DNA from: Turnera subulata | Taxonomy: Eukaryota > Streptophyta > Magnoliopsida > Malpighiales > Passifloraceae | Direction of reading: 5' to 3' | DNA length: 64,000 nt | Assembly: GCA_028386065.3 (NCBI GenBank) | Contig: JAKUCV010001446.1 | Span: 62,001-126,000, forward strand | In this document: positions 28,440-39,873 of the stretch, in pieces | Numbering within the stretch: position 1 is the stretch's first letter | How the letters are laid out: each line of letters begins with the position of its first letter | Notes under the pieces: generated by a model | The model's input: the letters and a program-made list of their open reading frames with translations, nothing else | What the model was told of the DNA's origin: nothing | Databases searched by the model: none | Made by a program: the position numbers and the translations under genes

Positions 28440-28740
28440 CTTCTAGAATTTTTTCAGTGTGTAGTGTATGGAATTCGACCCAATCTAAGAAGACTAAAGT
28501 GGATTGGTTCAAGCTTCTATTGTCTTCTGGTCAGATTTCAAGGCACAACTTTAATGCTGGTTCGCCATCCTTGGCCAATCAGCCAATCATTCTAGATTTA
28601 GTAACTGGAATATCATTAGCCATATTTCATGTCTACTTTGCTCGAGAAATTATTTGTTTTTTTCTTATCCTTTGTCTATTAAAGTTTGGAATAGTTTTTA
28701 ACTCTTTGTTTAGTGTCTGGTTTGGAGGGTTTCAATAATT
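28440..28740 (+). pseudogene. LINE zf-RVT remnant
   Basis: The translation around 28465-28560 (VWNSTQSKKTKVDWFKLL, then SGQISRHNF) matches the zf-RVT segment that follows reverse transcriptase in plant L1-type LINEs (consensus like WFKLVWFSGQIPRHSF). A one-base loss near 28560 moves the expected WFAILG continuation into another frame. No RT domain remains next to it. Confidence 0.6.
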
Positions 28741-28820
28741 GCGAAAATAAAAATCTTTAGAGGAAGCATAGTCGTCGCATTTTCACTAATTGTCAATGTT
28801 TCCAGTTGGTGTTATTGCAT

Positions 28821-29344
28821 ATGTCAGCTCTTATTTGAAGCTATGTTAATACATCTAAAGGCTTGTTTACTCTTCTTTTTCGGAAAAGGGTGGGCATAGC
28901 CCATTATATTAAATTGGATTAGAGACACAAAGACGAGTAAGACTACCCATACAGAATCAAAGATAAAACAGAGGCTGAAGAGGTAAAAAACTGATGCCAG
29001 TCAAGGGGGAGAGATTAAACCAACAAAGCCAAACCATCCGCACCCGATTGGCTTTATGATATATATGTTCAACCCGAACCAACCAAGCACGCTACAGTAA
29101 ATCACGAATAGCTTGAATCAGGGCACAAACAAAGAGCGGCGGGTAGAGAGCTCAAAAAATCCAACAGAAGCTGTGAGTCAATCTCATCAAGCCGACGATA
29201 CCTTAGATCCCATGCCAAGGATAGTCCTGCCCACACACCCCAACACTTAGCTCTCATAATAGAGCAAACACCAATGTTAGTATAAATAAATGTTGCTCTT
29301 GTTTTGGGCAGCATAAATTTTTCAGATGTCAACTCTTATTGCAG
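28821..29344 (-). pseudogene. LINE RNase H fragment, repeat unit 1
   Basis: A minus-strand 76-codon frame (29102-29332) contains SIMRAKCWGVWAGLSLAWDL followed by RYRRLDEIDSQLL. This resembles the RNase H domain found at the C terminus of plant LINE polyproteins (RAELWG..GL.LAWD.GYRR..VE.DS). The unit is one of two tandem copies with a period of 524 bp. Confidence 0.65.
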
Positions 29345-29868
29345 ATGTCAGCTCTTATTTGAAGCTATGTTAACACATCTAAAGGCTTGTTTACTCTTCT
29401 TTTTCGAAAAAGGGTGGGCATAGCCCAGTATATTAAATTGGATTAGAGACACAAAGACGGATAAGACTACCCTTACAGAATCAGATTTCAACAAAGATAA
29501 AACAGAGGCTGAAGAGGTCAAAAACTGATAACAGTCAAGGGGGAAAGATTAAACCAACAAAAACCATCCGCACCTGATTGGCTTTATGATATATATGTTC
29601 AACCCGAACCAACCAAGCACGCTATAATAAACCACGAATAGCTTGAGTCAGGGCACAAACAAAGAGCGACGGGTAGAGAGCTCAAAAAATCCGACAGAAG
29701 CTATGAGTCAATCTCATCAAGCCGACGATACCTTAGATCCCATGCCAAGGATAGTCCTGCCCACACACCCCAACACCTAGCCCTCATAATAGAGCAAACA
29801 CCAATGTTAGTATAAATAAATGTTGCTCTTGTTTTGGGCAATATAAATTTTTCAGCACACAATTTATC
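29345..29868 (-). repeat. LINE RNase H fragment, repeat unit 2
   Basis: This is a second copy of 28821-29344, over 90 percent identical by eye, in the same orientation and directly adjacent. It carries a few substitutions and small indels. It is a tandem duplication of LINE debris rather than a second insertion, because the flanking non-LINE phrase ATGTCAGCTCTTATTTGAAG is duplicated too. Confidence 0.8.
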
Positions 29869-29913
29869 TATTTTCTAAGCATTATAGGTGTTGTGTATGC
29901 TCTTATGATCTGC

Positions 29914-30350
29914 TTGGACTAGTCCAAAGTCCAATCATACAGTCAATCATACAGTCCAGACAACAAAACATGATCTCAGTTCAGTCCAAGTCCAGGTTAG
30001 TCTAAGTCCACCTGGACTTGGACTAACAGTTCACGCAACCAAACAGACCCTAGAAGACAAAGAGAAGATCAAAAAATCGAAAGGAGAGATGGGTTTTGTT
30101 ACCTGTATTTTTTGGAATATTGTAAAAAGAATAGTGGCAATTTTGTCCAGAATTATAGAGTCCAAATCCCCTGGACTTGAGGCTGCACCCCCTCCCTCGG
30201 ACTCAAAATCGTTGGACTAGTCCCACGTTCGTGGGCCTCGAGTCCAGATGAGTCCACGTGGACTACCTGCGGACTCACGCTCCCAAACGCGGACTATAGT
30301 CCAAGTTCGGGTGGCCTTGGACTAGTCCAATGAACCAAACGCAGCATTAG
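29914..30350. repeat. Foldback, GGACT/AGTCC-rich repeat (candidate MITE)
   Basis: The perfect 14-bp palindrome TTGGACTAGTCCAA occurs near both ends (29914-29927 and 30317-30330). GGACT and AGTCC words fill the space between them. The right side ends CCAAACGCAGCATTAG, a common look for plant MITE ends; a similar CCAAACAGACCCTAG lies at about 30038-30052, so two elements may abut. I could not fix termini or a target duplication. Confidence 0.45.
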
Positions 30351-31418
30351 GACCTAGCCACTTGATTCCTTGTATTTGGCATTGTAACAGCCCGGGTAAA
30401 ATTTTAGATTTTTACCGGGACTGTAAAAGTCTTTTTACCGTGATTTACTGTTGAATCAATCTTGGGTAATTAATTCAAGGTAAATCGGACGTCGTTTTTC
30501 GAAACCGAGAGTTTTCCTGCGCTCATGATTTTTCCGTGGATTTTTTCGGGCCTAAGTTGGTATTTTTCGGGTCCCGGAATTTTCAGAAAAATCACACCGG
30601 AAAATAACTAAGGGGGTATCAGTTATTTTCTGGTCCAGACCGGACTCGCTCCGTAATGCAGACAAGCTGCATTATTGAAGCTCACATGTTGTACAGTAAA
30701 AAAAAAAGTTTAAAAGCAGAATCGGTGAAGAGGCAGAGGAGAAGAGTAAAAGAGAAGAAAAAAAAAGGAAAAAAAAAGAGAGAAAAGGAGAGGGAAAAAA
30801 AAGAGAAGAAAAAGAAAAAAAAAGAAGAAAAAGAAAAAGAAAAAAAAGAAGAAAAATCAGGAAAAAAAAAAGAAGAAGAGGGAAAAGAAAAAAATTGAAG
30901 GAGGAGAAAAATAAATACAGAAAATAGAAAAAAAAAAGAAAGAAAAAAAAAGAAGAGGAAAATGAAAGAAAAGGAAAAGAGGAGAAAAATAAAGAAAATG
31001 CAGAAAAAAGAAAAAAAATAGGAATGAACAGTAGTCACCCCGTCGCCCCCGTCGTCTTCCATCGCCGGAGCCGCCGTGATGCGTCGTTGACCCGCGAGAA
31101 GACCCGCGGATCCGTCTCTCCTCCGCTCTGCTCAGCCTCCTGCCGTCGCCACGCCGAGGTTGCACCGCCCTTAGAGTCGCCTCGAGCTCGCCTTCCTCGC
31201 GGCCTCCTTCCCTTCGCGTCAGTCGCACCGCCGCCGTCATCTAGGTGAGCAACCCGATTCTTCTGGGCGGGTCGCGGCCGGGTCGCGCCCTCCCTGGGTT
31301 GCAAATCCGGATTTTCTGTTTCTTTTTTAAAAAAATAATAATATATATATATATCTAATTTCTGCTAAATAATTTCTGGAAAAAAATGGTAAATATTATT
31401 TTGGAAAATTATATGAAA

Positions 31419-34296
31419 TATTCTGTAACAGCCAGGGTAATTTTTACGTTTTTACCGGAACCGTAATAATTTGTTTTACAGTCGTTTACCATTAAAATTA
31501 ATCTTGGGTAATTAATTTATGGTAATTCATGCATCGGATTCCAAAACCGAGCCTTGTCCCACGCTCGGGATTTTTCTGCGGATTTTTCGGACCTGGTTGG
31601 AATTTTTCGGGTCCAGGAATCTTCAGAAAAGTCGGGATTAACCCCGAATTATCGGGCCAGAAATAAAGTCAAGGGGGTACATTAGTTATTTTCTGGTCCG
31701 GACGGGACACGACCCACAAGCTGCACAGCACGAGGCAGCCGCCACTCACTGTGAAGCTTGTGAGTGGACTGTGCCACCCGTGCATCGCCAGTTGTAGCCC
31801 GTGAATTATTTCTTTTTTCTTTCCCTGCACCACCTCTTCATTCTCAATCCTTCTCCTATAAGCCCTCACCCAGTAGCCATTTCCACCTTACTCACCTGCA
31901 AGTTCTATAAAGCTCAAACCTGCATAAGAAAAAAAATACAAAAAAAAACAACACACACACCACCCAGAACGCCGCCGTTTACCCCATTTTCCCCTCCTTC
32001 CTATTTTTTCTTTCTTTTCTTTCTTTTCTTTTTTTTCTCCTCTCCTACCGCCTCCAACCACCCGTGGCCGAGAACCGCCTGCCGCCACCCGTCCCTTCCC
32101 CTTCCTCGCTCTCACCGCCACGCAGCAGGGACGAGACCGTAGCACGCCGCCCTCCTTCTTCCTTTCTCCGGCCTTCCTCACCGTAGACCCGACGAGCAAC
32201 CGTCAGACCCGCCTCTTTTCCTTGCTCGCCGACACCGCTGCAGGACGCACCAACAGTCGCCGCCTCCGTCTGTGCTGTCGTCACGCCCTTCCGCGTTTTC
32301 TTGCAGTCGCCGGTGTCGTTCCGTCCCGCCGCGCGCCGATCCGTGTTGCTGCAGCTCACGAGGTGAGCCCGGTGCAGGTGACCCGAATGTGCAAACGGGT
32401 CCAGGTCGACCCGGATGAGCCGACCCGCGGGCTTGGGCTTGACGCCCTGGACCGGGTTGACTCTCCTGGGCTGTTGACCTGGGCCGGTTACTGGGCCTGC
32501 GCCTGGGCTCCTGTGCGGGCTTGGGTGTGGCCTTGTATAGTGGATGGGCTTGGACTTGGCCCAGTCCGAAAATAAAAAAAAAAAGAGAGAAAAGAAAATA
32601 TAATTTTGGGAATAATAACCTGGAAATAAAAATAAATTGTGAAAATAATATTTTGGGGAAAATTTGGAGAAATAATATTCTGGGAAATAAAAATAGATAT
32701 AATTTTGGGAACAATTTGTATTCTGGAGAAAAATATAAATGTGGTAAACAGTAGTAGAGAAATTAAATTGAGGAAATAATCATGGAAAAATAATAACAAT
32801 AATAGTAATTAATAATTTTGGGAAGTACATACTTGTAGAAATAAATATGGAAAGGGTATTATCAAAGTAGGTATTGTATAGGTATACGTATAAGTATAGT
32901 ATTATTTTAGGCACCTAGAAATAAATGGTGAATTATGACGATAATAGAAAATAACCCGGGAGAGTAACCGAGACGAGTCAGTATTTATTTTCGTGATACA
33001 GTAGCAGCATGATATTGCATATCACTTATGTGTGCATATTATTTGTTTGATATAGGAGTTGATAACGAGCATATACCTGAGGAGCCGGACTTGGAGTCTG
33101 TTGGGCAGTTTCATAGCTGATAATCGGCTAAGGTGAGGATGGATAACCTTGGATATGTGCCTGTAGTACTGTGTTTGACTTTGTTGTTTGATTGAACCGT
33201 TGAATCGATTATTGGCTGATATATGATTGCTATGGAAATTGTCGATGATTATTGTTACTATTTATCTGCTGTGGATTTTGCCATGATTTTGCTGAAATGT
33301 GCTGTTGGCTTGTGATATTGTGAGTAACCATTGAGCTGTTAATTGTGAGTATTTAGTGATATGAAATTGTTGGCTGGTTGAGCTTGAGAAATAATCTGAA
33401 ATGATAAAAAATTGAGTAAATGATGATAGAGTTTTGGAATTGGAAAAGAATATAAGATGATGATATAATTGTCACTTGGAAAGTAGTGGTACGACTAGAT
33501 GGTTAGAGACTAGTTCTGTGGTGTCATGGCCGGTTGGTTGGTTGGTTGATTGGGATGTTGATCCCGGATTTGTGATATTGGGATGTTGATCCCGGATTTG
33601 TGATATTGGGATGTTGATCCCGGATTTGTGATATTGGGATGTCGATCCCGGATTGTTGTTGGGCCTGGCATCCAGAATTAGTTAAAAACCAGGTATGACC
33701 CTAGCTTGTCCAGTGACGGGGCCCGGAAGATAAAATTGGTAATAAAAATAATTAAGCATTCTTTTGGTCTTGGCATAGTTGTTTATGGTAGTTTCCTTGT
33801 GTTGTGATTGTTTGTGTTTTCTGATGAGATTGTTGTGTTTACTTCGAAAGTATTACAGTTGAATATATATCTCTGTTTATCCTTCGTCGGTGAGCACTTC
33901 GGACTCACCCCTCGCCTGCGGGGTTTCATCCCGTAGGTTTGGTTGCTTCGTAGTTCAGGTACGGTGTACGTTGGCTGCTGCTCTCTTCTCCACCTGACTC
34001 CGGATCCATACCTCCGCTGCATCTGCATTTTAGTCTTCCGCTGCTGTGTCGTATATGTTGCTATGTTGCTGCTATCCTTTATTGCTTGGGTGTTGCCTAT
34101 TGAGTTATGTTGCTGTTAATACGAGTGGATTGAATAATGGTCCCAGAGTATGGGTGACAACTGTAACATGGTGTGCTGTTGTATTTGGATTTATGTGTAG
34201 TATTTTACTGCAATGTACTGCCTGATCTGTTAATAAGAATAGTTTCGGCACATGTTTACTGTGTATGGTAAATACGGGTCGGGGCGTTTCATATTC
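31419..34296 (+). mobile_element. Solo LTR of family L inside the 5' LTR (copy C2)
   Basis: The LTR is 31424-34291 (2,868 bp), with duplication TATTC (31419-31423 and 34292-34296). It begins TGTAACAGCCAGGG and ends GGTCGGGGCGTTTCA. The uninterrupted sequence around the insertion point is seen in the 3' LTR near 43,025. It has a donor near 32363, a putative exon at 33056-33132, a GGGATGTTGATCCC array at about 33550-33655 and a hairpin at 33889-33909. Confidence 0.92.
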
Positions 34297-34962
34297 TGGG
34301 TTTGGGGTTTAGAAAATATATATACTTTGATTCTTCAAATTAAGATAATTATGTTTTGTTTGTAAATTATTATTATGGTTAGTTTGAAAAATATATATAT
34401 GCCTTGAAAATATTTCTAGAAATGTTAATTATATGTTATTATTTCTCTGGAATACAATATGTATATGCTATTATTCCTGGAAAATATATATAGATACATT
34501 TCTAATATATATATATAATTATGTTGATTTATAATTGTTTGGAAAAGTATTTGGAAATATATATGTGAATTTATAAATTCGTATTTATTTTCAGAAAATA
34601 AGTTTATATGATTATACTTTCTGGAAATGGAGTTTTCTAAAAATAATAATACTTGAGAATTATATTTTGGAAAGTATAATAATTTTTATGGAAATATTAT
34701 GGAAAATATATACATATGTTATAATTCCAAAAAAATTATGGTGATTATAATTTTGGAAAATTATAATTATTTTATGAAAATAATTTGAAATGAGTTTTAA
34801 TTAAAGTATGGTGCCGAAATTATATTTGGATATACGTACGGTATAATATTTTCGGTAAAAATGAAAATAAAGAGAAATGAACCGGGATGGGTTATTTCGC
34901 AGTTTGGCATCATAGTATACCGATTATGTGCATTTATGTGTATATATTGTCTTGTGGTATAG

Positions 34963-35038
34963 GTTTGGATATCGGGCAGTTTCCGGAGGAGTCGGCTTGG
35001 GACCGGTCATTGTTTCCAGAGTTGAGTAATCGGCCAAG
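34963..35038 (+). other. Conserved putative mini-exon in the LTR
   Basis: 76 nt bounded by GGTATAG on the left and AAG/GTGAGGATGG on the right. The same segment, with the same bordering splice-like signals, occurs at 53608-53683 (76 nt), 37203-37278 (76), 33056-33132 (77), and on minus at 7735-7813 (79), 61650-61725 (76) and 3885-3928 (44). Splicing is inferred from signals and conservation only. Confidence 0.5.
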
Positions 35039-35629
35039 GTGAGGATGGATTTCCTTCAATATGTGCCTGTATTACTCGGTTATTGTGTTTGTTGATTATT
35101 GCATGTTGCATTTGCTGTGGTTTGGTTCGTGATGTTTATCCCAGTATTGTGATTGGTTTTTGGATGTTTGTCTTGCGTCTTCTTAAATTAAGTATAATGA
35201 AATAAATAATAAATTGTGATAAGGATGTCGATCCTTGAGTTTGGATAGGGATGTCTATCCTGGTATTTTTGTTAGGGATGTTGATCCTTAGGATTTGGTT
35301 TTGAATGACGATAATATAATCGTCACGTGGTAAGTAGTGGTACGACTCGATGGTTTAAGACTGTTTCGTGGTGGCCTTGACCTAGGTTACTTGTGATAAG
35401 CATGTCTATGCTTGGGATGTCTATCCCGTGATTATTTTTGGGATGTCTATCCCTGGGTTTGTATTTTAGGGATGTCGATCCCTGGGTTCTCTGGATTTGG
35501 TCTGGCACCCGGAATGTGTTGATAACCAGGTCTGACCCCTAGCTTATCCGTGACGGGGCCCGAAAAGATAAAATTGGAAATTGGATTTTATTTGAGTCCT
35601 TTTGGTCTTGGACCGGTTTTAGGTCGAGT

Positions 35630-38600
35630 CTTTGTGTAACAGCCCGGGTAAATTTTCGATTTTTACCGGGACTGTAGAAATTGTTTTATCGTGATTTACT
35701 ATTGAATTAATCTTGGGTAATTAATTCAAGGTAAATCGGGAGTCGTTTTTTGAAACCGAGAATTTTCCCGCGCTCGTGATTTTCCCGCGGATTTTTCGAA
35801 CCTAAGTCGGTATTTTTCGGGTTTCGGAATTTCTCGGAAAATCACACCGGAAAATAACTAAGGAGGTATCGGTTATTTTCTGGTCCGGATCGGACTCGCC
35901 CGTAATACGGACGAATCGCATTATTTGAGCTCACATGCATAATAGTGAAAAAAAAAAACAGATTAAAAGAAGAAGGCAGCCGGTGGAGAGGAGAAGAAAA
36001 AAAAAAAGAAAGAAGAGAAAAAAAAAAAGAGAGAAGAGAAGAAAATGGAACCGGGAAAAGAAGAAAAAGAGTGGAAAAAAAAGAAAAAAAAAAGGAAAAG
36101 AGGAGGAGGGCAGGAACCGCCGCCCGAGCCACCCTTCACCACCACCACCTCCACCGCGCGAGACACCACCCACACCGACGTCTCCCTCTCGTCGTCGCCT
36201 ATCTGACGCAGTCTTCGCCGCCCGATCCCGCTGCCCGACGCGCCACACACGGCAGAGAACCCGACGACCCGTTTCCCTTGCCCGGCACCCCTGCACCCCT
36301 TCCTCGCCGTCGTCAGCCGCAGCAGCCTCCTCCTCGCGCCGCTGCTTACGTCTGCGACCTGTGCCGCCCTCGCTTTCCGCGTCGCTCGCCTTCCTCCTGC
36401 CTCGCTTGACACGCCATTGCCGCAACCCGGGGAGCCATTCGGGTCACAAGGTGAGCTGATCCGTCCGCATCCGGGTCAGGTCGCGGGTCACAGGGATTTT
36501 GGGCCGAGCCTTGGCATGGGCCCGTGATAGGGTCTGTTGCCTTGGCCTGGTCCTGTAGACCTGGACCTTGGACTTGACTACTTGGGCCAGTACTATTTTG
36601 GGCCAGACCGAAATAACAAAAAAAAAAAGAAATAAAATCCGGAAAAAGGGAAATTAAATGGAAAATAATAATAAGGGTTATATTGTAGGAAAATAATTTC
36701 TGGAAATATTTTGGAATATATAAACATGCTATTATTTCTGGAATGGATTATATTTTGGAAAATATAAATACTTACCGTATGATTATTGTAAGACTTATAA
36801 AATTACTACCTTATGATAATATATTTTTTTTTAGAAATGGGATATACGTACTATGGAATTTTGGAAAAAAATAAATGTTTTCTGGAAAATTATTATATAG
36901 TAAATACCTTTGATATATGTTATGATAATTGCTTTTGGGAAAAGATATAAATATGTATGTTATCATTTTAATTATATTTTCATATGATTTGATAAATAAT
37001 TATTGTCATGAAAAATATTTTGGAAAGGAATATCAAAATATAAAACTGGAATAATACCCGAATAATATATAATATTTTTGACTTGGAACTAAGTGGTAAA
37101 CGATAATAGTAACGGAAAGAACCGGGATGGGTTATTACGCAGTTTGGCATCATTGTATACCGATTATGTGCATTTATGTGTATATATGGTTTTATTGTAT
37201 AGGTTTGGATATCGGGCAGTTTCCCGAGGAGCCGGCGTCGGACCGGTCATAGTTTCCGGAATTGAGTAATCGGCCAAGGTGAGGATGGATAAACCTTGAT
37301 ATGTGCCCGTAATGCTGTGTGTGTTTCTTTGTTTGCGTATTTTGCTGCTAGATTGCTCTGTTGGAATAATTATTGACTGTTACCTGATTGCTGTGGAATT
37401 ATCGATGCTGTTGTTGGATTGTGATAGGCTTGTGTACAATGTGTTGAGAATATTGATGAACTGGTCAATGTGATTAGTTGTGTGTTTTGTTGTTTGAATG
37501 AACTACTAAGAGTGGCATTATTGGATATTTGACTGTTATGGTTATTGTTGTTGCTGTTGTTGGATTGTGCTATTGGTCGTGTGGATACTGTGATGAACTG
37601 TTAATAGTAAATAATTGGTGTTACATGTATTGTTGATGGATATTTGGTAATTTGGAATTGTGTTGGTTACTTGGCTGCTACGGTTATTGTTGCTGTTGTT
37701 GCTATGATGTTGATTTGCTTGATTGAACCGCTGTATGACTATTATTGGTTAATTGGATACCGTGTTGTGAATGATGTTGGACTATGAGTAATTGATGTTA
37801 TGAAACTGTTGATGGAATGGTCTGCTGTATAACTCGTGCTAATAGGAAGTTGGAAAATTGCTTGACTGTTATGGATATTGTGATTGTTGACGGTAGACAG
37901 TGTGGTGAATGGATCATTGGAATAAACTATTGAGTGCGGATAATTGAGAAATGGATATTGGAAATTGGAAAATGGAATTGTTATGAGATGATGATATATG
38001 TGGGAAGTAGTGGTACGACCCGATGGTTTGAAAATTAATTCTGGGATGCTATGGTTGGTTACTTGATTTGGTTGGCATGTTGATGCCTGTGGTTAGGGTA
38101 TACCGAATACCCAGTGGTTCGGATATACCGAATATCCGTTTGGCTTGTTGTCTGAGGTTGGGGTATACCGAATACCCAGTGGCTCGGATATGCCGAATAT
38201 CCGCGGTGGCTCAGATATGCCGAATATCCGCAGTGGCTCAGATATGCCGAATATCTGGTTGGTATGATGTTGTCTGAGGTTGGGGTATACCGAATACCCA
38301 GTGGTTCGGATATGCCAAATATCCGCAGTGGCTCAGATATGCCAAATATCTGGTTAGCATGTTGATGCCTGAGGTTGGGGTATACCGAATACCCAGTGGC
38401 TCGGATATGCCGAATATCCGCGGTGGCTCGGATATGCCGAATATCCGGTTGTTCTGATATGTGGATTGGTTTTTGACCTAGCATCCGGAATTAATTGATA
38501 ACCAGGTACGACCCTAGCTTGTCCAGTGACGGGGCCCGGAAGATAAAATTGGTATTAAGATAATAATTAAGCATTCACTTATCATGACATAGTTGTTAAG

Positions 38601-39166
38601 GTGATTTACTTGTGATGTGATTGGTTGAGCTTGACATGATTTGGTGAGAGTCCTCTGTCGTGTTGTTTGTGATGATTTCCTCTGTTGTTGTTGTTGTCTG
38701 AGTTGTTATCCACTAAATGTTGTTCGTGATAGATTCATCTGATTTGATTGTTGTGTTTACCTCGAAAGTGTTATGGTTGAATATATCACTGTTTATCTTT
38801 CGTCGGTGAGCGCTTCGGACTCACCCCTCGCCTGCGGGGTTTCATCCCGTAGGATGAGTTGTTTCATGTACAGGCTTGGTGCATTCCAGACAGGCTGCAG
38901 CGTTTTCCTTGGACAGGCCTGGATCCATAGGTTGCATGTGTCGCATACAGTGTTTGTGAGTTATATTAAGTCTTCCGCTGTGCACTATTTTTATTATTGT
39001 TGGGCCATTGGGCCGTGTTGGGATTTTATTGTTGTTTCTATTATGGGCTGTCGAGCCCGGATATTTGTTGTATACACTGTATGCTGGGTCATGTTGGGCT
39101 GGGTTGTCACAGTTCCGGCATGCGTTTACTGTGTACGGTAAATACGGGTCGGGGCGTCTCACTTTG
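35630..39166 (+). mobile_element. Solo LTR of family L inside the 5' LTR (copy C3)
   Basis: The LTR is 35635-39161 (3,527 bp), with duplication CTTTG (35630-35634 and 39162-39166). It begins TGTAACAGCCCGGG and ends GGTCGGGGCGTCTCA. The empty site (CTTTGTTTTGGTG) is preserved in the 3' LTR near 54,276. It has a donor at 36451, a 76-nt putative exon at 37203-37278, a large palindrome array at 38090-38455 and hairpins at 38805-38856. Confidence 0.92.
38090..38455. repeat. Array of short palindromes in copy C3
   Basis: It alternates GGTATACCGAATACCC and GGATATGCCGAATATCC units, each a small perfect or near-perfect stem-loop, separated by AGTGGCTC-like spacers of a few bases. There are more than a dozen units. 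It is not CRISPR: units are only 16-17 bp, spacers are repeated, and the context is a plant LTR. Confidence 0.9.
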
Positions 39167-39242
39167 TTTTGGTGTGTTTGGTTGTTTAGCCTGTGTTTGA
39201 CTTGAGTAATTATAGTTGCATATTGATTGTCTTTCCTTCGTC

Positions 39243-39294
39243 GGTGAGCACTTCGGACTCACCCCTCACCTGCGGGCTTTCATCCCGTAGGATG
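39243..39294 (+). promoter_or_regulatory. Conserved hairpin block near the LTR end
   Basis: Two small stem-loops are conserved: GGTGAG-cacttcgga-CTCACC (39243-39263) and CATCC-cgta-GGATG (39281-39294). Between them CCCC...GGGG pairs in some copies. Equivalent blocks lie at 38805-38856, 33889-33909, 54356-54408, and on minus at 7107-7158, 60923-60974 and 3026-3049. They sit a few hundred bases before the LTR 3' end, so they would be near the 3' end of genomic RNA or in the 5' leader. Confidence 0.55.
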
Positions 39295-39605
39295 AGTTAT
39301 TTGTGGTACAGGTTTCATGCATTCCAGACAGACTGCGGCGTTGTCCCTTGGACAGGGCTCGGATCCATAGTTTGCATCAGTGTCGCATACAGTGTTTTGT
39401 GAGTTATTAAGTCTTCCGCTGTGCATTGTTTTTGCTATTATTGGGCCGTTAGGCCGATTATGTTGTTATTGACGTTATTATTTTTGGGCTGTTGAGCCCG
39501 AGTTACTGTTGTGTACACTGTATGCTGGGCTTATTTTGGTTGGGTCATCACAGTTCCCGCACGTGTTTACTATGTACGGTAAATACGGGTCGGGGCATTT
39601 CATTT

Positions 39606-39617
39606 TGGTAGCAGAGC
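39606..39617 (+). other. Primer binding site of copy C
   Basis: TGGTAGCAGAGC begins four bases after the 5' LTR. It differs at one position from the usual plant initiator-Met primer site (TGGTATCAGAGC). Confidence 0.7.
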
Positions 39618-39718
39618 GGGCGTTAGGTCTTGTTGGGCAGTCCTTGTGTGTTTGTTGTCCTTGTTTGCATAGTTCGCTCCATTTGTTTATTATTTTATAT
39701 CATTTTAGTTAGTGCATT

Positions 39719-39808
39719 ATGGATCCAGTCAAGGGACGCCAGCTGTCGCAGAACATACACATAAGAGGTAATGATGCCATAAATAAGCGGAAATATAAAT
39801 ATTATTAA
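39719..39808 (+). pseudogene. Possible gag N-terminal remnant of copy C
   Basis: A sense-strand ATG about 115 bp after the primer site opens MDPVKGRQLSQN and stops after 29 codons. The position is where gag starts in Ty3-type elements. The remainder of gag-pol is absent; antisense genes and their 3' signals follow directly. It may be the scar left when an autonomous ancestor lost its coding region. It is too short to prove homology. Confidence 0.4.
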
Positions 39809-39849
39809 TAATACTAATATTTTGATTACAGACAGAAATATTACATTGT

Positions 39850-39855
39850 TTTATT
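39850..39855 (-). terminator. Poly(A) signal of the antisense EEP-like gene
   Basis: AATAAA on the minus strand, about 20 nt after the stop codon at 39874. It is correctly placed for 3' end formation of the antisense transcript. Confidence 0.55.
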
Positions 39856-39873
39856 ATAAAAATAAAAATACAT

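Larger units (their letters stand above)
30383..39602 (+). repeat. 5' LTR of copy C (interrupted twice)
   Basis: Pieces: 30383-31423, 34297-35634 and 39167-39602, plus one copy of each target duplication. In order it has a conserved terminus, GA-rich and GC-rich segments, a splice-donor-like CTAG/GTGAGC (31245), AT-rich sequence, a 76-nt putative exon (34963-35038), GGATGTCGATCC-type palindromes (about 35220-35475), the hairpin block (39243-39294) and the end. Confidence 0.85.

Noticed and set aside
35931..36459. Overlapping frames of 149-174 codons
   Set aside because: GA-rich and GC-rich LTR sequence of copy C3. Lys/Glu/Arg-rich or Ser/Pro-rich shadows with no conserved frame.
38090..38455. 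CRISPR-like array of palindromic repeats
   Set aside because: Units are 16-17 bp, spacers are a few bases and repeated, there are no cas genes, and the host is a plant LTR.
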